Counted from the stretch's first letter, positions 45,296 to 59,055 are shown. The stretch: DNA of 64,000 nt from Lunularia cruciata (GCA_948567375.1 OX419761.1:6264501-6328500), one strand, 5' to 3'. The notes: a model not told the origin generated them from the letters alone. Numbers and translations are program-made.

Positions 45296-47639
45296 GCATA
45301 CATGCATTTCTCATATGTTACCAAAATATCATCCATCGTCAAGGGGGATAGGTACACAATTCTATCAAAATCAATGTTGACAAAAGGAGATCAAAGTCAA
45401 CACTAACAAAAATTTGAAACAAATCCACCTCTCAAACAATGACAATCAAAACTCACTTTTAAATTTGTATGCTCTATGCTCTCTACAAACTAGGACTTGA
45501 TATGTATTGCAATATTGTACAAAAAAATGCCATGAGTTCAAGTGAAGCTTTTGCACAATATCTTGGCAAGGTAAGTTCCAACAGACTACAAGCCAAAAAG
45601 TAATAGTAACATAAGTAGTAGTAGTAGTTGGTATTGTGAGTAGAGAAAATGATAGAAAACTCATAAGGAAAGAGCAGACATTTCAAAGGAACTATCATGC
45701 CATTTGTAACATTGTACCTAGATTGCTCATACTTTGGAGTAGTAGTGTTGGTATTTAGGAGTATTTTGGTAGTTACTCATAGACTACTTGTTGACGGTCA
45801 GATTTTGTGTTCAAATTAATGATTACATGGTGTGGCACACTGTCACTAAGCACCATTTGCACCATTGGGTGTGCCATCAGTGGAACCATTACGGTTTGAG
45901 ACCTAGCTCGAGTCTAGGGTATATACTTTTGAAGTGCAACTCCATAGAGCTCACTTCTCTCATGTTGAACCTTTGAGTTCTTGGCTATGGTGGACAAAGG
46001 CTGATGAGCGTCACTTGGATTCTCTTAGCTAGAGTAAGTGTGGCTTGATTGTACTCAATGCCTAATTTTTTGCAGATTATGGAGTGATAGATCAAGTACT
46101 GATCTGATTGAGAGTGATTCAAGTTGTGTAAAGAAATTGATAACATCAAAGAAGTGAGATCAGGGGGAAATCGGGTGTAGGGATTGAAGGTATTGGTGGT
46201 ATCTCCAACCCTTGTTGATCATTGGTAGCTCAATCTTGGTCCAGAGTTTCCCTAAGAGTGATCATGTGTAAAAGGTCTTCAAATTGATGCATATTTGGAG
46301 TGAGGCAAATGGTATGCATAAGCATTGGCCAAATTTTGAGTAGAGAGAAGCAATTTTGAAGCGGTAGTTGTGATTTTGAGCTCAAGAGATGAAAGCAAGA
46401 CCAATTTGGTGCAATTTGAGTTCAAAAGTGAAATTGAAGGTGGAGTTATGAAACTATCCTTGTGAATTTGTGATTTGGAGAAACCTATCTTTTCAATTTG
46501 GCTCAAATTGAGGGTTAAAGGAAGATTTGACAGTCAGTCAACTTTAGGAATTTATGTTAAATTTTTGTTAGATCTTATGTCATATTTTTGTTGGATTTTT
46601 TGTCAGATTTGAAAGAGTTTCACCAAATTTGGAGCGGGTTCAAAGTGGTAGATTTTGGCCAACTTTAAGGATTAACATTAGATTTTATATCAAATTTGGA
46701 AGATTTTTGCCAAATTTGGAGAGGGTTCAAAGTGGTAGATTTGACTCAAGTTAGGGGAGCTTGGTTTGATTTGGAGAAGTTTCACCAGATTTGGAGAGGA
46801 TTCGAAGTGGCAAGAAGAAATGCCTCATTTGGCTAAATTTTGGGGTTTAGAGGCTTTGAAGCATAGGGTTGTGTGCTATGAGAGGCTACAAAGGTCCAAC
46901 AAGCCAACTTGCTTGCATTGGGCTAGCTAGTTTAGGATAGATTTGGTCATTGTTTGGCAAAATCTGCCCCCCGTACTTGATTGTACGCAATAGGGTTTTA
47001 CCCTTAGATCTTTGGTTCCTATATTGGTGCCATAGCCAACTTATCCACCCTCACTTGTTGTCCTAGTGACTATTCAATCATTATCTATACACTTATAGCT
47101 TTGTCTAGGAGAGACAATTTGATTCTATTCTTGGTGATCCTAGCAGCTTAGGAAGAAGATAACTCATATTATATCAAATGCCAATTGATGGTAGAGTCAT
47201 TCCAATGTTGATTTATGAGATAGAGGGTTTTTGTCTAGATTTCTTTTGATTCTACCCCTCCATTCTTTACTTCCTATTTGTGCACCATGTTTATGTGAGG
47301 TGCCTTGACTTTAGAGCGTGGTGTGCTCTCATAGTTAGGTTGGAGTGATGACTAGTTAGACTACTTATGTTTCTCTTTGGTGAGGCAAGAAGTGATGACA
47401 TGTTGCTTGTGAGAGTGCATGTTGTGATAGCAAGTTATAGATTGCACTTTCCCCTAGTGTAGTTATCATAGTTAGAGCTACATAAGTGGGTAACCTTTGG
47501 TTGGTATGTTGGTACTTGGTGGCGTACTTGCAGTGGTTATAATAACGGGTTGTAGTTTTTGATTACTTTATCATGATAGAGTTCTTTGAGGATTCTAAAG
47601 GAGAAAGCACTTTAGTACGCAATGGCTTTACTTGGAATG

Positions 47640-49520
47640 GCACTCAATATCAATCTATATCTCAAGTCCTAGTGAGGGAGTAGATTGACTCTAGGTTGGA
47701 GTTTGACACAAGAGCTAATTTAGTTGAGTGTGCACTTGGTGTGTGCGCACCGTTGTTGTGGGATATGGACAAGATTTATGAGGCCTCTATAGAGCCCAAA
47801 CGTTACCCTAGTATACTGGGTACATTGGGTTTGATGATTTCATCTAGGATTATGATAGTTGATATGATTTATAGTAGATGCGGAACTCAAGTTTGTTCAT
47901 ACCCTTCATGGCATGGAAGGGGTTATTTCAACACTTGGAGGATCTACCAATTGATGACTACCAATTGATGACAACCATGAGTTTAGGAGAGATCACTTGG
48001 AGGAGATTGAGCTATGGAGATAGTATTGGTCTTTGAACTATATCTCTATCTCTATCACTTTAGGTTTGGTTTCTAATTGTAGATTGGTAGTACCCATAAG
48101 TTCTAGCTCTAGTAGCATTGGTGGATCTCTTGGAGATGGTGCTACTATGAACGGAGGTTGTACTACAGGAGGTGGTGTTGTATCAAGGTTTGATCCCATG
48201 GTGGAGTTCTTCAAATGTTTGAGGTAAAACTATTAGGGAGTGTGGATTGATAAGTTGAGGAGCTTGCAAGAGTTCCAATAGAAGGCTAGAGAGAGCTTAC
48301 ATGAGGCATACACTTGCATGAGATGACTGATCAATTTTACTCAAGGATTATTGAGGCCCAAGCAGTCCAATTTTGGTATGGGATATTGGGCAAGGAGTTG
48401 AAACATAGAGTCCATGATGTTACATTGTAACATGTTACTTTGCCTACTTTAGTAGTGCTCTTTGGTTTGGCTGAGCATATTGAGCTCAACATGGTTGAAG
48501 AGAGAGTGGTGATAACTAGATTTGGTAGAGAGACCTCATCTACATTTGTATTTTCTTTCGAAGTGCAGCAAAGTGCACCACGCCACATTGGTTTTTGAGG
48601 ACAAGGTGGATAATCCAAATCCTATGGAGCGAGTGGAGAGCCTATCATATCTAGACCTTTACCTTCATTTTTGGGTCAATGACAGCTAGTGAATGGTGTG
48701 TCACTTGTTTGACTTGTGGTAGACCTCACCATAGGAGAGAGTGCACTCAAGGCAGTAGACTTGATACCTCTAGTACATCATAGCCAACACAAAGACAGTG
48801 TGAGAATTGCCATAGATTTGGTCACACCAATGACCAATGCTTTGACCTACACTTGGAGTTACGGAGTGGTAAAGTTGCTATGGAACGTGATAAAGGAGCT
48901 CCAAGTCATGGAGGACAAGGTGGTAGAGGATCCACACCTAGTAGGGATGTTATACCTGCCCTTACTTTTGATATAGCCATGGCCACTCAAATTGAGCAGT
49001 TGGAGTAGAGATTGGCTAGCATGGTCATAGCTCAAAGGAGATCAAATTTAGATGCTAAGGCTTCCACCTCATACGTGGGTGATAAAGAAGTCTTAGACTT
49101 CATGTGTGGAGTAGCACAAGTGGATGTATCTACCACAATGACTAGGAATGTAGTATGTGGTCCAAAGCCTAGAGGAGCATTAGTGGAGTTGGACCACAAA
49201 GAGGAGAGACTGGTAGACATGTCAGACTTCCTTAGTCTTTTACACTCTTTGAGGCACTACAAATGACATCTATGGCTCTTAAATGTCCTAGTGCAGGTGT
49301 GATAGGTGGTGATGGGGTGCATGATGGACTACCTATTGGTCAGCCACCTATTACTTCACATATTGAGTCTAGCATGATGTTGGGGGCTGCTCAACTGATT
49401 ACGCACTTTCTATTATTCTCAACCAATGACATGTGTACATTGGGAGTGGACCCAACCCCAATATTTACGTTGGCTGCCAAACTTTGTGATAGTAGGGTTG
49501 ACATGGTTCCTACTACTAGG
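47640..49520 (+). pseudogene. Gypsy B gag and protease start, broken
   Basis: Segments equal to A gag: LLWDMDKIYEASIEP (about 47750), SWHGRGYFNTWRIY (about 47905), a Ser-rich linker (48095-48180), and LFGLAEHIELNMVEERVV (48460-48515). The zinc clusters lie near 48710-48840. RSNLDAKASTSYVGDKEVLD (49040-49095) and MMLGAAQLI (49377) follow. Frames change several times. The D-S-G protease triad is not reached before the break at 49520. Confidence 0.7.
48329..48332. other. Empty insertion site corresponding to element H
   Basis: Copy B reads GACTGATCAATTTTACTC with one GATC at the point where copy A is split by H. This gives the pre-insertion structure. Confidence 0.8.
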
Positions 49521-52500
49521 ACGTCAATATGTGATTGCATTGAAGAACAAATCTTCTCCCGTGTCATTGCCTTTAAAACAGCAGAAGAAGCATGGAAGCT
49601 TTAAAAGAGACCTTTAGTGCAGCAAACATTGTCACCCTAATGCACCTACAAGGTAAAGTTCACACCATGAAGATGTGAGTAGGAAGACAATGACAATGCA
49701 TATACACCACTTTACAAATCCACTTGACCAACTCAGGTTGGGTGGAATGGCTATCTCCCCATAAGAAGAAGTGATAGCGTTGCACAAGAACCTATTCAAT
49801 GTCAATTTCTTTGACTCAAACGGAAGAGGCATTCTGATTCAACTAAATATTTGGAAGCTATTGAATAGAGATATTGCCTTATTGCATAATGCCACATGAG
49901 AGACAATTTATACTTGCTTGGGGTAGGATCAAGGTCAAAAATGAAACATCAAGCAAATATTGCAGTCTCCATGTTTGAAATATACACCATAGAGCCTTAG
50001 TTGCAATCTTTGCCCATTACAAATGATAAAGATGAGTTTTTGGTTTAGGCGGAGAGCATAAATAGCCACAATGGCTACCATGATTCTCCCATAGCCCATT
50101 CATACTGCAATTTACTAACCAGCCAAAAATTTGAAGCACAAGTGGACTGGGAAGAAATTTCCCTATAACGTTCTTCCAACAAGGAGCAATTGGCAAAGTT
50201 CCTGTATTGCATAATCCCTTAAAGAGTCCATAAGAAATTCTATCTACAGTTAGTTGAGGATGGTTGGGTTAAGGCAATCTCCACTCAATTTTCTCAGCAT
50301 CAACCAAATGCTTGAATGGCTTCTATCATTGCAAGGAGTAATGGCGACCATGAAGCTAAAGCAGACTTCTGCCAGACTTGGAAGATTGGCAAGAAATGCA
50401 AGCTGCAAACCTCAAGACTACCTCCTGCCAAGGGGAAGAATCTCAACCTAAACCCATAGGTGAAGATGCCCTCAGCTGCATCTAACAATGCTCCGTCATT
50501 GATGCTTGTTCTTACTATGCAACTGCCAACAACAAATCACCACTTTGGTTTGAATCTGCCTTGCTTTGTTGAGACACTAGTAGGCCACCCACCTCCACAA
50601 CCTGGTCATTAGGCCTGCATGATGACCACAAATATTTCCAAAACATTACCGAAATTAAAAAAAGTGCCATGGACATCACAAAGTCAATGCATCACAATTT
50701 TGCAACTTGGATTCCAATTGTCAGTCTGTCCTTCACATGAAGGATGTTACATCAAAGAAAGCAGAGGAGAATGAATATCACCCTCTTTCCCTCATGCTGA
50801 TCAAAAAGGGATCTACAAATGCTGTGAAGCAGCTTCCTCTTGGCTGCAGTGGAACCTCTTCAAATGACAATTATGCATTTGCTCTGCATATGCATGCACA
50901 AACATCACAATTAATTAAAAATCTTTTCTCCTTGCACACAAGTAAATTCATCAATGCTTGACAAAGCAGCACACTTGTGGCACTGCAGACTTGGACACAT
51001 CAGCCAAGAAAGGTTGAGGAAAATTAATAGCAACAATACTATGCTCAAAATTAAGATTAATAAAACACCCAATCATATTTGTGCTACTTCCTGCACAGCA
51101 AGCAATCCAGTAAAAAATCCCCTAGCATACAACATATCATGCGTCTAAGCCACTTGAGGCAGTTCACTCTAACCTTAGTGGTCAGCTAAAACTGCCAACT
51201 TGTTTGGGGTTTGATTATTATGTTACATTTATAGATGATTACTCTACATCAACACACAAGTGATTGCTTTGAACTGTTTCAAAAGTTTCATATCTAGGCT
51301 GAGCACCAAACAGGCAAAATTTTAAAGGTATTACAATCTGATCGTCGCAGTAAGTACTTATTTGGGGAATTGGATGCTTACATGGCACATCATGGGATCC
51401 AATGACAACTAACCACTTCTTTTACTTCACAACATAATAGGGTAGCCAAATGCACAAATTACACCTTGTATAATGCTACTAGGTGCATGCTTTATGAGTC
51501 CAAGTTGGCCAAATCTGATTGGGAAGACGCTACCTTGTGTGCTAAATTTTTGAAAAATTGTTGTCACACAAAAGCAATTCCTTGTGGAAAAATGCCTTAT
51601 GAACTGTGGAATAAATGTAGAACAGATTTATCATTCCTTACAAATTTTTGGGTCTAAAGCTTATGCTAAAATCCCCAATGAAACTTTCACAAGACTTGAT
51701 AGGAAGACCTAAGAGTGCATAAAGCTAGGTTGGGACCTTGAAAGTGAACGGTATAAGTTGTAACATTTGTCTAATGGCTTGACTTTTGCATCCCAAAGTG
51801 TTTTGTTTGAAGAATAAGAACTTCTTAACACTATTCCCATACCAATTCAATCTGACTGATGAGCTACAATAAGATCCAAATTTTTATAATACCATTGTAC
51901 ATCATTTCAATCAGCAGCATCTCAAGGTCATAGGCCTCCTATGCCTTTCTCTCAGCTACATCCACCTACTATGCACATAGCACCAGTGGTCCATCTCACT
52001 ACATTGCCTTCCTCATTTTGTCATTGTGTTAGTAGATCCATACAATCAGCTAAAACCAAAGGGTCCCATATAGCACCATTGCATATCCCTATTGCCAGAC
52101 CGCCACCATTGCAATGTCATGCCTTGTCATCTATAGTGACTCCACTCCCTTGTAGTTCATACATATGACTCATTTCATTGTGGATGCACCTTCTTTGTTT
52201 GGCCTTCCACCTGATGATGAGGAGGACTCCAAAGTTAAACATGCGTCTTTCAACAACACATCCTCTCCAAGTTCTCGTAGTCATATTTATGACCAGACCT
52301 CTAATTTGGGATTAATGAAACACTTGGAGAGAAATATGCAGTCCCTTAAATACTCTCAATAACTTTTTCATCCACAAATTAGCAAGGATACTGAAGCATC
52401 ATACCATGATACTTATCGGACCCCTTCTTTGCCAGTTTGGGATTTAGTGGAACTTGAGAACTTCCTTGAGTCTACACCTCAGCCACAAGATCCCTGATCC

Positions 52501-53061
52501 TCAAGTTGGGCAAACTTAGGTGTTCCACCTCCAAGGAACCCTGTAAAAAACTTTGATCCTCTATGTTGGTTCAAAAATAGCAAGCACCATGTAAAAGGGC
52601 AATGTAGCAACCATAGCAATGGATGTTCTGTTAGTACTCATTATCTGTGCTTAGCCACTCAAGTCCCCTACTTGTGACAAATGGATTGCAGCCAATGCCA
52701 ATGAGCTCTACTCTCATGAAGAGAAGGGACATGGATATTCATGACATTGCCTCAAATCATCATCCTATCCCGTGTTGTTGGCTATTGATGCTTAAGCTTA
52801 AGCCAACCAGCAAAGTTGACCACTACAAGGCATGCCTTGTAGCATGAGGTTTCACCCAAATCTATGGTCTTGATTATATTGACACGTTTTCCTCAATTGG
52901 ATCAAGTCTAACCAAATGATCTTGGCTATTGTAGCCCAACAAAATATTCACAGTCACCAAATGGATGTGATCACAATATTTCTCAATGGTCTTCTTGCTG
53001 AAGAGATCTATATGCAATTCTAGAGGGAGTTGCTTCCCCTTTTCCCAATGTGGTTTGCAAG
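49521..53061 (+). pseudogene. Ty1/copia relic F (gag to start of RT)
   Basis: Plus-strand order: gag piece IAFKTAEEAWKL (about 49566-49604), a degraded middle without long frames (49700-50700), and the pre-integrase domain HLWHCRLGHISQERLRKI (about 50970-51030). The integrase core shows GFDYYVTFIDDYS (about 51215-51245) and a C-terminal part ATRCMLYESKLAKSDWEDAT with KNCCHTKAIPCGKMPYELWN (51475-51610). The RT start has DVITIFLNGLLAEEIYMQF (about 52962-53020), where element E interrupts. The integrase host range is unknown, and many stops make it dead. No LTR is seen on its left side, where it meets B. Confidence 0.78.
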
Positions 53062-53501
53062 TGTAAAAGGTCATGATCAAGGAGAGAAATAAGAGAATGG
53101 AAGATCAAAGTGAAAGATCACACTAGGACCCTTGAATGAGAGAAACTCCAAATGCCTAACATGAGCATGGGCTTTGTTATTTACAGGGAAGCATACAAGG
53201 CTCTTGAGAAGTTTCTCAAAAAGCTTCCTCAAAGCAGTTTTCTTAGATTGCAAGTCAAGCTAACTAGAAAGCTTCTCAAGAAGCTTCCTTCAAAACCACT
53301 TACTTGGCATGCAAGCTAAACTAGACAAAAAGCTTCCCAAGAAGCTTTCTCCTATAAGTCACCACTTGGTATACACTTTACCCAATACTTAGAAGATACA
53401 AAGTAGCTTTCTAGATGCTTCTAGAATATTTTAGGCTAATTTGGCCTATTTTCTATTTTGTTAATCTTGACTAACTCATTGGTAAACTCCACTTTGTTAC
53501 A
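53062..53501 (-). repeat. 3' LTR of chromovirus E
   Basis: The minus strand starts TGTAACAAAGTGGAG after the purine tract GGTGGGGGAATA (53502-53514) and ends CTTTTACA. It contains many GAAGCTTCTTGAGAAGC-like palindromes. The main heat shock element is damaged (TTCTAGAA remains near 53419-53426). Confidence 0.8.
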
Positions 53502-53529
53502 TATTCCCCCACCACTAGTTGGTGATGTC

Positions 53530-55010
53530 TTAGTCACCATTGTAGCTTCAAACTCTTGGATGGCCATTTTTGCATTCTGGAGATGAGAAATGGCTCCCAA
53601 GTGACATCATGAAGGGGATAGCCTTTTCAAAGGACCTTGTACTCAATATGTTATTGATAGTTACATTGAATGTGACAATGTGCAAGGATATAATCAACTA
53701 CATACTCTTCATGATCATTGATAGGCATAAGAAGAGGAGTGAGTTGGACATGAGAGGAGAAGGAAGATGGATTAGAAACAAAGGGTTTCATTTGGAAATG
53801 TGAAAGACAAGGTGGATTTGCATATGAGAAGGCAAGGCAAGTCGATAAGCAATGAGAGAAATGATTTGGGTGATATCAAATAAACCTGTCCAATTAGGAG
53901 TAAATTTACAAACTTGCATATCAAGTTCAAGGGGTAGGTTACTAGAAGAAAGTATGACCTTATCACCAAGTTGAAAAGAGATCATGATGATATTGGTCCG
54001 CATATTTTTTTTGATGATTTTGAGCAACAAGGAGATGAGATTTGGCTTGTTGTAAGCATCAGAATAGCATCAGGTGGTCAAGAAGGTGGAAGTTGAGGGG
54101 CAAGAAAGATTATGGAAAAGAATCAAGGAAGAAGGGAGAAAATTCAATGTTTGCTTGTTTGAAATTATTGTAGGTAAACTAAAAAGTTACAGGATATTTA
54201 TCCTAATTGGTATGGTGAATATTGACAAAGGCACAAAGCATATCCTCCAAGGTGCAATTTTTTATGTTTTTTTTGTCCATTAGTTTGAGGATGATAGGCT
54301 ATGGATGGAGTGAGCTTGGTGCCAAGTATCTAGAAGAGTACTTGCCAAATTTTTTTGATGAAACAAGGATCATGATTGAGATGAGTACACAAGGCATCCT
54401 ATGATACTTGAAGATATTATCAAAGTAGATCTAGGCTAATGTTGGAGCATCCACTATATCAAAGGTTGGTGCCAAATGCTTACTAAACTTATCCACAAAC
54501 ACCACAATTGCTATGTGACCTTGCTTTATCTTGTGCAAGAATGTGATGAGATCGAAGTTCATATGTTCCTATCAAGCAAATAGGATGGGAAGTAGTTGAA
54601 AGAGTCCACTTGGTTTTTGGTTGTTGGACTTGTTATATTGAAAAATCTCACAAGATCAATCTTTTGAACATTTTGTGCCATATTGGGCCACCACCATTGG
54701 TATTATAGGGTATCCAATGTCTTGTCCACACCTATGTGACCAATGATTGGTAAGTCATGGGCTTCTTGAATGTGCACAAGTAGCAAATCACACTTGGTTG
54801 GAACAAAGATCCGGTTCTCCCAAAATAGAAGGCCTTCTTTGAAGGAGAAGATGTTGTATTCCTTGTCATGTGCAACAAGATGATCTTGTACTATTTGAAA
54901 GAAGTGATCATGTTGTAAAATGGTCATAGACTCAATTTGGATCTTGGAGTTGATTGATACTATTGTAATTGCTACTGCAATGAGAGGAAGAGACTTCAAA
55001 CCAGGTTGTC
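53530..55010 (-). pseudogene. Chromovirus E integrase and chromodomain relic
   Basis: Chromodomain remnant at about 53570-53700. Integrase C-terminal part at about 53790-54060 (LGDKVILSSSNLPLELDMQ; NWTGLFDITQIISLIAYRLA). Core at about 54060-54640, and zinc domain IQEAHDLPIIGHIGVDKTLD near 54700-54780. It follows element C, with stops and frame changes. Confidence 0.75.
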
Positions 55011-56875
55011 ATGATAGGGCATTAGGGATAAAATGGAACCTACCAAGTTTGTACTCAAGTTTGAGGTCAAACAACTATATTTGTTCCTCCCATCAATGAT
55101 GTTAACTCTTCATGTGTTCCAAATGTAATCTCTGTGGTCAATTTGCAAGATCACTTGTTTCTCTAAGAGGTAAAGCTTCCATACCTTGGTGGCATATACC
55201 ATTGTTAATCATTCATGATCTTGAGCAAAATAATTTCTTTCTATGTTTTTTAGTCTGCAAGACACAAAGGCAATAGGATATAATCCATATGGGAATTATT
55301 GTTATAATATGGCTCCAATTGTAAAATTAGAAGCATCAAAATCAACCACACAAGGTAGTTGAAGTTCACATGGTTGAAGAATAGGTCATAAAAACACTAT
55401 ATGTTTTAGCTTCAGGAATGCTTCTTTGAGCTTGGTGGTCCACTTAAAGCTTAAGTTCTTACCTAAGAGGTTAGTCAATGGTGCAATCACATGAGCATAG
55501 TAGTGGATGAAATGTCAGAAAAACTTACCAGTTCATTAAATACCCACACTTTTTATAACACCCTTTGGAGTAGGACAATCAATAATGGCCTTTATTTTAT
55601 GTTCCATCTTGATCCACTTTGATGAGATCTTGTCACCCAAGAAGATAACTTCCTTTTTGCCAAAAGGCACAATTTGACTTCTTGCATTAAAATTTCCACT
55701 TATGTAGTTGTCTTAGGACTTCTCACACATGATTTGTGTATCCTACCTTTATCTTACTATAAATTAAAATATCATCTAAGAACACCACCATGTACCAATC
55801 CAATAGCCCATCCAATAGCCCTTCCAACACCCAATGCATCTAATCCATGAAGATTGATGGAGCATTACTGAACCCAAAAGGTAGAACTCTCCACTCAAAA
55901 TGCCCATATCTTGTGCAAAAAGTAGTCTCTTGCATAATTTCTCTAACAGTGGGAATCTACAAATAACCACTTTAGAGATCCAATTTGGAGAAGTATCATG
56001 TTCCACTCAATTGGTCAAGCAAGTCATCAATTTGAGATAAGGGATATACATTCTTCAGTGTTTGTTTGTTAAGACCACAATAATCAATGCAAAAGCAAAG
56101 TCCTCCATCCTTCTTTGACACAAATAGCACCAGAGCTCTCAAAGGAGATATATTATATCATATAAAATCATTCTCCAATAGCTCCATCAATGTTATTTGA
56201 AGCTCATCTAATTCCTTTGGTAAGAGTTGATAGATTGGTCTACTCATTGGAGTACTTCTTGGCACAATCTTGAAGGACATACCATTATTTGAGGGTAATC
56301 TCTTTGGAAAATTATCTAGAAATATATTTGCAAACTCTTGAACTATTTGATCAACCATTGCGTGATGAGGCTTTTGACTCTCATCAAATTTTCCATGCAC
56401 AATTGGCTTTACCCACACCAGAAAAATATGTTATCTTTCTCCAAAGCTTACTCTGTGGTTGTTTTATTAACAAACTCCTCCTCTTGGGACTAAATACTCT
56501 TAGGTTTCTTACTCAAAGGTGCCAAACAACTAATCATTACTTCTTACCTTGGCATTATACTTGAATTATCATCAAGTCCAATCAAATTGAACCTCTTGAA
56601 ATTCAAACAAAGACAAACTTAGAATAATATCATAGTGTAGAGGTGCCATTATAAACCTCATACACTCTATATACTCCTTCTCAATCTTCAATGTAATAGG
56701 ATGTGAGATACAAAATGCAAAACTCTTTTTATCATCCACCATCATCAAGCTATTTCTAATTATTGGCTTGATAAAAATACTTAATTCCTTTGCTAATTGT
56801 ATGGATATATAATTCTTTGAATTTTTAGAATCTAACAAAATACTACAACCATGATCTGATATCATACCTTGCAAG
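55010..56875 (-). pseudogene. Chromovirus E RNase H, RT and protease relic
   Basis: RNase H at about 55100-55480. RT at about 55780-56160, with the [13 protein letters not shown]-equivalent near 55780. The RT start is KRLPSNNGMSFKIVP with STPMSRPIYQLLPKELDEL near 56200-56300. The protease has SKNYISIQLAKELSIFIKPI near 56740-56830, preceded by LDSKNSKN where C has VDSGSSKN, so the D-S-G triad is changed. Confidence 0.75.
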
Positions 56876-57279
56876 TGAAGCCATTGGAACTAATCAAGTT
56901 CTCAATAAATGACTCAAAATCTCCTATTGGGATTCTTCACTTCCTTGATCATTTTGTTCCACAACTTCATTTGGGCAAGTTGTTAAGGTCATCTATTCTT
57001 CATCATACCCATTGGAACTAATCAAGTTCCTAATAGATGACTAAAAAATTGGGATTTTTCATTTCCTTGATCATTTTGTTCCACAACTCCATCTAGGCAA
57101 TGTGATGCCCAATTTGGTGACAATAAAAGCCACCACCATTTTGTCACAATATTTCTTGATCTATAGTGCCAATTTGTCTTTGTTGCATGACATCAATCTC
57201 CATGGGTGCTGGCTTCTCCACACATATGTAGTGTATTGGTAGGTTTTGTAGAGATTGAGGTCAAGACCAAGTTGTTGCA

Positions 57280-57870
57280 ACACAGGAATTTAAGTACTCA
57301 ACCAATTGCATGGCTTCCTCCAAGTATTTTGACTCTTGCATAGTCACCCTTAATTTGATTTGTGACTTCAAGCCCCTCACAAATCAATCCAAAGCTTCAC
57401 CTTCCAAGATATCAAAAAATTATATGATGGTATTTTAGAATTACATGATGTAGCTCCTTATAGAGCCAATCTACTTCAACTTTGCCAGCCTATCTCTTGC
57501 ATCTTTTATGGCATTTATATTTTGGAATTGATCAATTATTGTACTCTTGAATTCTCCACATGTAAAGATTAGTATAATAAATTTCTATTCAAATTTCTTC
57601 ACTTAGAAACATCACTATAGCTTTGTTACTCCAAATAATTGACAAGAAGCCAAGAGAATTTAATTCTGTTTATCTTGAAAATTCGAAGCTTCCAAATAAC
57701 ATTCGTAGTCAAATATAAAATTTACTTCAATAGATTGTTACTTTCAACTACCTTGGGCTTTGGAAATTGAATTCACTATTTCTCTTTTTGAAATGGTCCA
57801 CTCTCTACATGCCCTTGTTGTTGATGATCACTTTCTTCCAACAATCAAGTAAGGTACTCAATATGTTACT
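57280..57870 (-). pseudogene. Chromovirus E gag relic
   Basis: Heavily broken. The DNA equivalent of the gag start of C (59667-59760) is visible on the minus strand at about 57800-57905, but no frame over 60 codons is left. Confidence 0.55.
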
Positions 57871-58310
57871 ACATAGCAATGATAACCTTGTGCATTGTTG
57901 CCATGATTACTATTATATCAAATCACCTATAGTTGATCTGAGTCAACATATAGATATAACATGTCCACCATTCTCCATAAGTTATAATAGGAAGTACCAA
58001 GGGTTTGGCTCTTGAGAAGTTTCTCAAGAAGCTTCCTCAAAGTTACTTTTTTGGAGTGCAAGTCAAACTAATCAGGAAGCTTCTCAAGAAGTTTCTTTCT
58101 AAAACCATCTACTTGGCATACAAGTTAAGCTAGATAAGAAGCTTCCCAAGAAGCTTTCTCCTATAAGTCATCACTTGGCATACATGTTACACATTACTTG
58201 AAAGGTACAAAGTAACTTCCTAAATGCTTTTAGAATATTCTAGGTTAATTGAGCACATTTGCTACTTTGTTAGTCTTGACTAACTCATCAATAAACTTCA
58301 TGTTGATATA

Positions 58311-59055
58311 GCTGTTGGTCACCTGACTGCATTTTGCACCAATATTCTCCTTGAGGCCAAAGTGAATGCAGAACATGCAAGAGATTGACATCACTACCTT
58401 CATCTCAGCATGAAGATCATAGATTTTGATGTCTTTTTCACAATTTTCAAGTGCCGATAGTCCTTCCAGTGTTGGGGATGTTGGATCTCCATGTGTGTAG
58501 GGTACATGTCCGTGCAAAACAGTTTCTTGAAATACATGATGTTGGTTGTCTGCATGCATTTTGCACTGAAGTTCTCCTCACGGCCGAAGTGAATGCAAAA
58601 CATGCAAGTGCAAAATGGTTTCTTGGTTTCTTGAAATACATGATGATGGTAGTCCAATTGCATTTTGCACTGATATTCTCCTCGTGGCCAAAGTGAATGC
58701 AGAACATGCAAGAGCCAGACATCACTACCTTCGTCTCAACATCAAGCTCATAGATTTTGAACGCTAAATTGCAAACAATGTATCTTCTTGAACTGCAAAC
58801 AATGTGTCCTCTTGAACTGCAAACAATGTGTCTTCTTGAATGGAGTGGAGCGAGACATTACAGGAGAATGATCAACAAGCAAATGTGTTTCTAGACGTTT
58901 TCAAGAAAAGAAGATTGTGGAAGAGCTCTATTTTAGTTTATCGCATTTCCTATTTTAGAATTGTGATCAAAACATATTAGTGCTTGCTACTTTAATTCTA
59001 CATAATTTATATGCGGGCTAAATGCTTAGTTTCCACATAAAAACCGCACAAAAGT
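58311..59055 (-). other. Repeated Cys/His-motif region of unknown origin
   Basis: The minus strand contains three imperfect units that encode CMFCIHFGxxENxxAKC (ends near 58384, 58604 and 58712). They are followed by TTIIMYFKK-like or TTNIMYFKK-like sequence and preceded by KIYELDVETKVVMSGS-like sequence in two of them. The units are in different frames. A 24-bp unit (TGCAAACAATGTGTCTTCTTGAA type) is repeated three times at 58770-58841. I do not recognise a family. The rest (58860-59055) is AT-rich with no gene. Confidence 0.4.

Larger units (their letters stand above)
45693..49520 (+). mobile_element. Gypsy A-family element B, 5' part (LTR/leader, gag, protease start)
   Basis: Plus-strand copy of the family of A. 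LTR/leader equivalents run from 45693 (GCCATTTGTAAC..., cf. 14222) to about 47690, and gag runs from 47640. It stops within the protease region at 49520, where copia F begins with no LTR end. It is degenerate. It contains the intact empty site for element H. Confidence 0.78.
53062..58310 (-). mobile_element. Chromovirus E (minus strand), degenerate, inserted in copia F
   Basis: A 440-bp 3' LTR (53062-53501), then in reverse order chromodomain, integrase, RNase H, RT, protease, gag and a damaged 5' LTR (about 58006-58310). It shares its order and proteins with element C. The left LTR end splits the copia RT frame of F right after LFPNVVCK. The matching right part of F is not recognisable after 58310. 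Confidence 0.82.
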
